Assembly (NCBI GenBank): GCA_002422915.1
Contig: DITV01000004.1
Coordinates: 141,890-205,889, forward strand
Direction of reading: 5' to 3'
DNA from: Candidatus Saccharibacteria bacterium UBA6175
Lineage (GTDB): Bacteria > Patescibacteriota > Saccharimonadia > Saccharimonadales > Saccharimonadaceae
DNA: 64,000 nucleotides
Shown here: piece by piece, positions 59,842 through 64,000 of the stretch
Layout of the letters: each line of letters starts with the position of its first letter
Position numbering within the stretch: position 1 is the first letter of the stretch
Program-made: the position numbers and the translations under genes
Notes under the pieces: model-generated
Told to the model about the DNA's origin: nothing
What the model saw: only the letters and a program-made list of their open reading frames with translations
Databases searched by the model: none

Positions 59842-61155
59842 ATGACACGCTTACTTACCACTCAACTCGCCGAAAAAGTTACTGAAACCGTCACGATTCA
59901 AGGATGGCTTCACAAAAAGCGACTGCTTGGAGGTCTGACGTTCTTAACGCTTCGTGACCGTAGTGGTATTGCGCAAATCAAAATTGAAAATAAGGACGAA
60001 GTGGAAAAACTGCGAGGGCTCCAGATTGGGACGGTACTTTCAATTGAAGGTGTTGTGGTGTCTGACGAACGCGCACCTGGTAGCGTTGAGATTCACGACG
60101 CGGTGTTGACTGTTCTAGTCCCGGTGACCGACGAAAGCCCGATCGAAATTGATAAACCACTTGATCACAAATCTGAAAACCTTGATACGTTGTTTGAGTA
60201 CCGCGTGATTGGCCTCCGTAATCTGCAAGAAACGGCTATCTTCAAGATTCAGGCGGGCATTAAGCAGGCTGCCCGAAGCTTTTTTGCTGACAATGACTTT
60301 ACCGAATTTAACTCACCGAAACTTCTTCCCGCAGCGACTGAAGGCGGCGCTGAAGTATTTACCCTTGATTACTTTGGTAAAGAAGCGACCCTCGCTCAGA
60401 GCGCCCAGTTCTATAAGCAAATGATGGTCGGGGTGTTTGAGCGCGGCTACGAAATTAACCCAACCTACCGGGCCGAGTTATCGGCAACGACCCGCCATAT
60501 GACCGAGTTTATTCACATTGATGCCGAGATGGGCTTTGTTGATTTTCAAGAACTACTCGCGACCGTGGGCGGCCTTCTGAAGCACATTTCAACATCAATC
60601 TGGCAGACTCATGAGAAAGAATTGACTGCATGGAACGCACAGCCTGCTGTATTGCCTGAGCAGATTCCTCAGCTCGCGCTCGAAGAAATCCACCGCCTTT
60701 ACAGCGAAGCAACTGGCCAAGATACCCGCGGTGAAAAAGATATGCGCCCCGACGAAGAGCGTTGGATCACTGACTATGCCAAAGAACACTTGGGGAGTGA
60801 AGCCGTTTTTGTGACCGAGTGGCCTGCCGGCGAAATGAAGTTTTACCACAAGAAATCTGAAGAAAACCCCGATCTTGCCGAGCGTGCCGACCTGATCTTC
60901 CGCGGCGTTGAAATCGCGACCATTAGCATGCGTGAGCACCGTTACGATGCGTTGGTTGAGCAGCTCAAAACGATTGCTGGCGGTGACCCAGAAGCTGATG
61001 GCTTCCGCTACTACCTACAAGCATTCCAGTATGGCTTGCCAGCCCATGGTGGCTTTGGTATGGGGCTTGAGCGACTCACGCAAAAAATAATTGGCCTGAA
61101 TAACGTCAAAGAAGCCTCACTCTTCCCGCGCGACATCAATCGTCTGACACCATAA
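59842..61155 (+). CDS. aspS: Aspartyl-tRNA synthetase, archaeal-type (possibly non-discriminating)
   Basis: A 437-residue class IIb synthetase. An OB-fold anticodon domain (VTIQGWLHKKRLLGGLTFLT) is followed directly by the catalytic core with PKLLPAATEGGAEVF, QSAQFYKQMMVGVF, motif 2 YRAELSATTRHMTEF and motif 3 GFGMGLERLTQKII. The bacterial GAD insertion is absent, which makes it the short archaeal or eukaryotic type, often able to charge tRNA-Asn as well. Whether it does so here cannot be read, but an asparagine tRNA gene is in the window. TATAGT ends 8 bases before the ATG at 59842. Confidence 0.9.
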   Translation: MTRLLTTQLAEKVTETVTIQGWLHKKRLLGGLTFLTLRDRSGIAQIKIENKDEVEKLRGLQIGTVLSIEGVVVSDERAPGSVEIHDAVLTVLVPVTDESPIEIDKPLDHKSENLDTLFEYRVIGLRNLQETAIFKIQAGIKQAARSFFADNDFTEFNSPKLLPAATEGGAEVFTLDYFGKEATLAQSAQFYKQMMVGVFERGYEINPTYRAELSATTRHMTEFIHIDAEMGFVDFQELLATVGGLLKHISTSIWQTHEKELTAWNAQPAVLPEQIPQLALEEIHRLYSEATGQDTRGEKDMRPDEERWITDYAKEHLGSEAVFVTEWPAGEMKFYHKKSEENPDLAERADLIFRGVEIATISMREHRYDALVEQLKTIAGGDPEADGFRYYLQAFQYGLPAHGGFGMGLERLTQKIIGLNNVKEASLFPRDINRLTP

Positions 61156-61179
61156 GCGTCTTTCGTGTACAATGAACGC

Positions 61180-61623
61180 ATGCCCAAGCAACGACACTAT
61201 TTAGCCGTCTTTTTCCTGAGTTTCATGTGGGGTGTTTTTGGCGTTGACCGCTTTTACCTAGGGAAAGTTGGTACCGGTCTCTTAAAACTCGTCACGTTTG
61301 GCGGGTTTGGTATTTGGGTTTTGGTTGACATGATTATTATTATGACCGGGTCTGTGAAGGACAAACAGGGGCGACTGACGCTGGGTGTCGATGAATACAA
61401 AAAGTTCACCCATCGACTCGTGCTCATCTATGCATTAATTCTTGGAGCTGCCATTTTAATTGGTGGCGGTGCCATTATTGCGGGCCTTGCCTACGTTGTC
61501 GGGGGTCTTCTTGACGGTTCGCTTTTCGAAATCGTCCCACAGATCCCGGGCCTTGATACGTATGTACCAACCGACCTGCTTGAGCAGGTCGAGACGCTTG
61601 ACCCTAGTCTCCTTACTCAGTAG
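61180..61623 (+). CDS. TM2-domain membrane protein
   Basis: A 147-residue protein with a TM2 domain: two helices around a Gly-Asp turn ([20 protein letters not shown], then [17 protein letters not shown]) and a third helix at about residues 86-110, with an acidic outside tail. TM2 proteins are of unclear role. I start at 61180 because TACAAT ends 6 bases before this ATG; a GTG upstream would lie in the promoter. It overlaps msrA by 11 bases, convergently. Confidence 0.85.
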   Translation: MPKQRHYLAVFFLSFMWGVFGVDRFYLGKVGTGLLKLVTFGGFGIWVLVDMIIIMTGSVKDKQGRLTLGVDEYKKFTHRLVLIYALILGAAILIGGGAIIAGLAYVVGGLLDGSLFEIVPQIPGLDTYVPTDLLEQVETLDPSLLTQ

Positions 61624-62140
61624 CGAACCATTTGCTGTAGGCTTGTCGTGCCTTCACAATCTTTGGTTCTATCACAATCGAGCAGTAGCCATTGCCGGGG
61701 TTGTTGTTGAAGTAATCTTGGTGGTGGTCCTCGGCATCGTAGAACACATCAAGCGGGGTGAGATCGGTCACGATCGGGTCGCTCCAGTGTGTCTTGGCAC
61801 GTTCAATTGATGCGCTGAAGGCTTCTTTTTGTGCTTCATCGGTGTAATACATAGCCGAACGATACTGGGTCCCAATGTCGTGGCCTTGCCGATTGAGGGT
61901 GGTAGGGTCATGAATTAAGAAGAAGATATCGAGAATCACGTCGGCAGGGATGACTGATTCGTCAAACGTGATTTTTACCGCTTCTGCGTGACCGGTTGCC
62001 TCGGTGGAGACGGCTTCGTAGGTCGGGGTGGCCACGGTACCGCCTGTGTAGCCACTGACAACGCTCGTCACGCCTTGAAGTCGTCGATAGACCGCATCTA
62101 AACACCAAAAGCAACCACCGGCAAGTACGTATGTCGTCAT
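61613..62140 (-). CDS. msrA: Peptide methionine sulfoxide reductase A
   Basis: A 175-residue repair enzyme reducing methionine-S-sulfoxide. The catalytic [17 protein letters not shown] lies at residues 8-24 (the Cys after GG is the nucleophile), with [18 protein letters not shown] and [20 protein letters not shown] following. TATACT (complement of 62147-62152) ends 6 bases before the ATG, predicting a leaderless mRNA. It shares a compact divergent promoter with the MutY-like gene. Confidence 0.95.
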   Translation of the reverse strand: MTTYVLAGGCFWCLDAVYRRLQGVTSVVSGYTGGTVATPTYEAVSTEATGHAEAVKITFDESVIPADVILDIFFLIHDPTTLNRQGHDIGTQYRSAMYYTDEAQKEAFSASIERAKTHWSDPIVTDLTPLDVFYDAEDHHQDYFNNNPGNGYCSIVIEPKIVKARQAYSKWFATE

Positions 62141-62170
62141 AGCTTCAGTATACCCGTTATACTAGAAGCT
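62141..62170. promoter_or_regulatory. Compact divergent promoter msrA / MutY-like
   Basis: AGTATA (62147-62152) and TATACT (62158-62163) are mirror images with 5 bases between. Each ends 6-7 bases before its start codon, so both messages should be leaderless. The whole interval between genes is 30 bases. Confidence 0.7.
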
Positions 62171-62968
62171 GTGAAATACCAAGACTTTCAAGAAATCGTT
62201 TGGGAGAAGGGCCGCGAACTCTACCGATCAATGCCATGGCGTGAGGACACGCGAGCTTATTATGTATTGGTAAGCGAGCTCATGCTCCAGCAAACCCAGG
62301 TTGATCGGGTGATACCGAAGTTCGAAGCGTTTATTGAGGCGTTTCCTGACGTCCAGGCCTTGGCTGGGGCTACATTGGGTGAGGTGTTGACGCTTTGGAG
62401 CGGCCTTGGCTATAACCGTCGTGCCAAATTTTTACACGCTGCCGCCAAGGTGGTGGTTCACGATTTTCGAGGCGAGATCCCTGCCAACCATGATGATCTT
62501 GTATCCCTTCCGGGCGTGGGGCCAAATACAGCTGGCGCTATCCTTGCTTACAGTTTTAACCAGCCAGTGGTGTACGTCGAAACAAATATCCGCACAGTTT
62601 ATTTTGAGCATTTCTTTGAACATGAGCTGAATGTCACCGATACTCAATTACGAGAACTAGTAGCAGCCACGCTCGATAACGAACACCCCAGAGAGTGGTA
62701 CTGGGCATTGATGGATTACGGCAGCTGGTTAAAACGAAACGGCCGTGGAGCCATCGACAAAAGTGCTCACTATAAAAAACAGTCCCCGTTGAAGGGAAGT
62801 CTCCGTGAAGCACGGGGCATTGTTTTAAAGACATTGGCGAACGGGCCACGTACACGGCAAGAACTTCTGGTGCTGCTCAATGATGATGCGCGTATGTATT
62901 CGGCGATTGACGCACTCCTAACCGAGAAACTTATCACCGAGGAGCACAACCAGCTCGCATTACCCTAG
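62171..62968 (+). CDS. MutY-like HhH-GPD DNA glycosylase with altered catalytic residue
   Basis: A 265-residue base-excision repair protein. It has the MutY glutamate (Glu36 in VSELMLQQTQVDRV), the helix-hairpin-helix LPGVGPNTAGAILAYSF (about residues 113-129) and VETNIRTV, in which Glu137 stands where the family normally has the catalytic Asp. The C-terminal Cys cluster for 4Fe-4S and the Nudix-like 8-oxoG recognition domain are missing; about 50 residues of wHTH-like tail take their place. The start is GTG at 62171, with TATACT 7 bases before it. Activity on A:8-oxoG cannot be assumed. Confidence 0.8.
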   Translation: MKYQDFQEIVWEKGRELYRSMPWREDTRAYYVLVSELMLQQTQVDRVIPKFEAFIEAFPDVQALAGATLGEVLTLWSGLGYNRRAKFLHAAAKVVVHDFRGEIPANHDDLVSLPGVGPNTAGAILAYSFNQPVVYVETNIRTVYFEHFFEHELNVTDTQLRELVAATLDNEHPREWYWALMDYGSWLKRNGRGAIDKSAHYKKQSPLKGSLREARGIVLKTLANGPRTRQELLVLLNDDARMYSAIDALLTEKLITEEHNQLALP

Positions 62969-62989
62969 AGAGGCAGGTATACTAGTAGA

Positions 62990-63538
62990 GTGAAATATCG
63001 CGTACTACTTGTCGGACTGTCACTTGTTATTGCCATTGTTGCCCTTTTTGTTGGTATTCGTAGTGCTTCGGCGCAAACAACACTGACTGATGAGCAACGA
63101 TCGCTCATTCGGACGAATTGTATTTCGATAAAGAACACCATAAATCAGCTGAAAGTCAGCGACGCACTACTTCGAGTGAATCGAGGCCAAGTCTATGAGT
63201 CGATGCGTTCTAAATTAATGGACCGCTTTAATGCCCGGCTTGCCAGCAAGGATCTCGATAATAGAGGGGTTGTCGTGGTCACTGGGAGCTACAATTCTGC
63301 ACTTGACGATTTTCGAACGCACTACGTTGACTACGAACGTCAACTAACAGCGACTATTCGGATTGACTGTACGCAAGACCCTGATAGTTTTCATGCTTCA
63401 ATTCTTCAAGCACGCGAAAAGCGGGCCATCGTTAATCAAGACGTGACGCGCCTCCACCAACTAATCGATGACTATCGTAATGCCGCCGCCGACTTTCGCC
63501 TAAACTTCGAGAGAGTCTCTGGAGGAGGAGCTTCGTAA
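62990..63538 (+). CDS. Exported helical protein, unknown
   Basis: A 182-residue protein with a signal peptide (residues 1-28, cleavage after ASA) and a helical body with two cysteines (RTNCISIKNTINQ and RIDCTQDP), which may form a disulfide. It starts at GTG; TATACT (62978-62983) ends 6 bases before it. The stop shares one base with the next ATG (TAATG). It is probably a wall or outer-surface factor acting with its neighbour. Confidence 0.6.
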   Translation: MKYRVLLVGLSLVIAIVALFVGIRSASAQTTLTDEQRSLIRTNCISIKNTINQLKVSDALLRVNRGQVYESMRSKLMDRFNARLASKDLDNRGVVVVTGSYNSALDDFRTHYVDYERQLTATIRIDCTQDPDSFHASILQAREKRAIVNQDVTRLHQLIDDYRNAAADFRLNFERVSGGGAS

Positions 63539-63912
63539 TGGACGATAACACAAGCCAGGCGCACAGAGGAGAGCTCACCAGTTTTTGGCAGAAACACCGT
63601 TTCTTTCTACTTGTCAGTGCCGCGATAGTTGCTGCATTATCGCTCGTGACTATTTCACTGGTAATTTATAACTTGAGCGGTTCGGCTCAGCTAGACCTGA
63701 GTAGGCCTGGGTATCAGGCAGTCAGCGACCAAGTAACTAGGAATGACAGTATTGATGAATACAGCGCTTCTGGAGACGTAACGCTGACAACGATTGATGA
63801 GTTTTTAAGGCTCTATGATGAGCAAGCGACCAAGGCTAAGGCCGTGGATGCCTTTAACGGTGATCCATTGAATCCAGAACTCCTCGAGTTTTCTTCAGCT
63901 GCGAGCGAGTAG
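63538..63912 (+). CDS. Membrane-anchored small protein, unknown
   Basis: A 124-residue protein with a cytoplasmic head, one helix at about residues 24-46, and an acidic outside tail. It is translationally coupled to the secreted protein before it, so the two likely work together. No family is recognised. Its end overlaps the convergent murC by 18 bases. Confidence 0.6.
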   Translation: MDDNTSQAHRGELTSFWQKHRFFLLVSAAIVAALSLVTISLVIYNLSGSAQLDLSRPGYQAVSDQVTRNDSIDEYSASGDVTLTTIDEFLRLYDEQATKAKAVDAFNGDPLNPELLEFSSAASE

Positions 63913-64000
63913 TTGCTGGCGCACCCATTCATCAATCGTACCGGCACCCATGCACAGAACAAGTTTTCCTTCGGCACGGTCGTTCGTGATTGCCGTCCAT
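63895..64000 (-). CDS. murC: UDP-N-acetylmuramate--L-alanine ligase, C-terminal fragment (probable)
   Basis: Only the last 34 codons are present. They read ...TNDRAEGKLVLCMGAGTIDE followed by WVRQQLLARS and a TGA stop. The V-L-x-M-G-A-G-T/D-I motif close to the C-terminus is typical of MurC. If correct, this adds a wall-precursor enzyme to the region. Confidence 0.62.
   Translation of the reverse strand, partial: WTAITNDRAEGKLVLCMGAGTIDEWVRQQLLARS

Overview
The window looks like a chromosomal segment of a reduced-genome monoderm bacterium of the Candidate Phyla Radiation (Patescibacteria), most likely a Saccharibacteria (TM7) relative. This is inferred from tight gene packing with 1-11 base overlaps, roughly 50% GC, an envelope built for a single membrane (class A penicillin-binding protein, two sortases, WxL/DUF916-like surface proteins), an archaeal-type short aspartyl-tRNA synthetase, and many short secreted proteins with no recognisable family. 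Both edges cut genes: sucD on the left and a murC-like gene on the right.

Layout. 1-1.5 kb: succinyl-CoA synthetase (sucD, sucC). 1.6-23.5 kb: a large surface-polysaccharide region with galE, six or more glycosyltransferases, an ABC polysaccharide exporter (wzm/wzt), a pyruvyltransferase-glycosyltransferase fusion, the dTDP-rhamnose pathway (rmlA, fused rmlC-rmlD, rmlB), a cytidylyltransferase-like gene, glmS, the initiating phosphosugar transferase and an O-antigen-ligase-like protein. A stand-alone CdiA-CT-type nuclease sits inside it. 23.5-30.2 kb: a LexA-like DNA-binding domain protein, an orphan CHASE sensor, a three-gene WxL/DUF916-like surface locus and a sortase with its APNTG substrate. 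30.2-37.9 kb: tRNA-Asn, small unknown genes, a Nudix hydrolase, a T-box-like leader in front of a VanX-type dipeptidase, a GC-rich island of GNAT, CntK/DapF-type racemase and a second histidyl-tRNA synthetase, an HD hydrolase and a frameshifted CYTH gene. 38-54 kb: a C-type-lectin/GLUG adhesin with a second sortase, GNAT, rhodanese, glycosyltransferase, wHTH-Nudix, a calcineurin-like phosphoesterase, a beta-lactamase-fold protein, the main hisS, a class A PBP and a DedA protein. 54-58 kb: a broken junction between a surface-protein gene and atpA, then atpH, atpF and a membrane protein. 58-64 kb: dsbA-like, CorC-like, aspS, TM2, msrA, a MutY-like glycosylase, two small envelope proteins and murC.

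Two signals run across the whole window. First, most genes that begin a transcript have a TATAAT/TATACT-type -10 box ending only 6-8 bases before the start codon, so the mRNA should begin at or next to the start codon (leaderless or nearly so), whereas genes inside operons overlap or use Shine-Dalgarno sequences. Several divergent pairs share one compact bidirectional promoter of about 23-31 bp. Second, a few genes (rmlA, a 121-residue membrane protein, and the GNAT/racemase/second hisS block) appear richer in GC than their neighbours and carry strong hairpins at their 3' ends, suggesting acquisition from another lineage.

The most notable candidates are the translational T-box upstream of the dipeptidase next to the histidine-linked island, the stand-alone CdiA-CT-like nuclease, the WxL/DUF916-like locus, and the truncated ATP synthase alpha gene.
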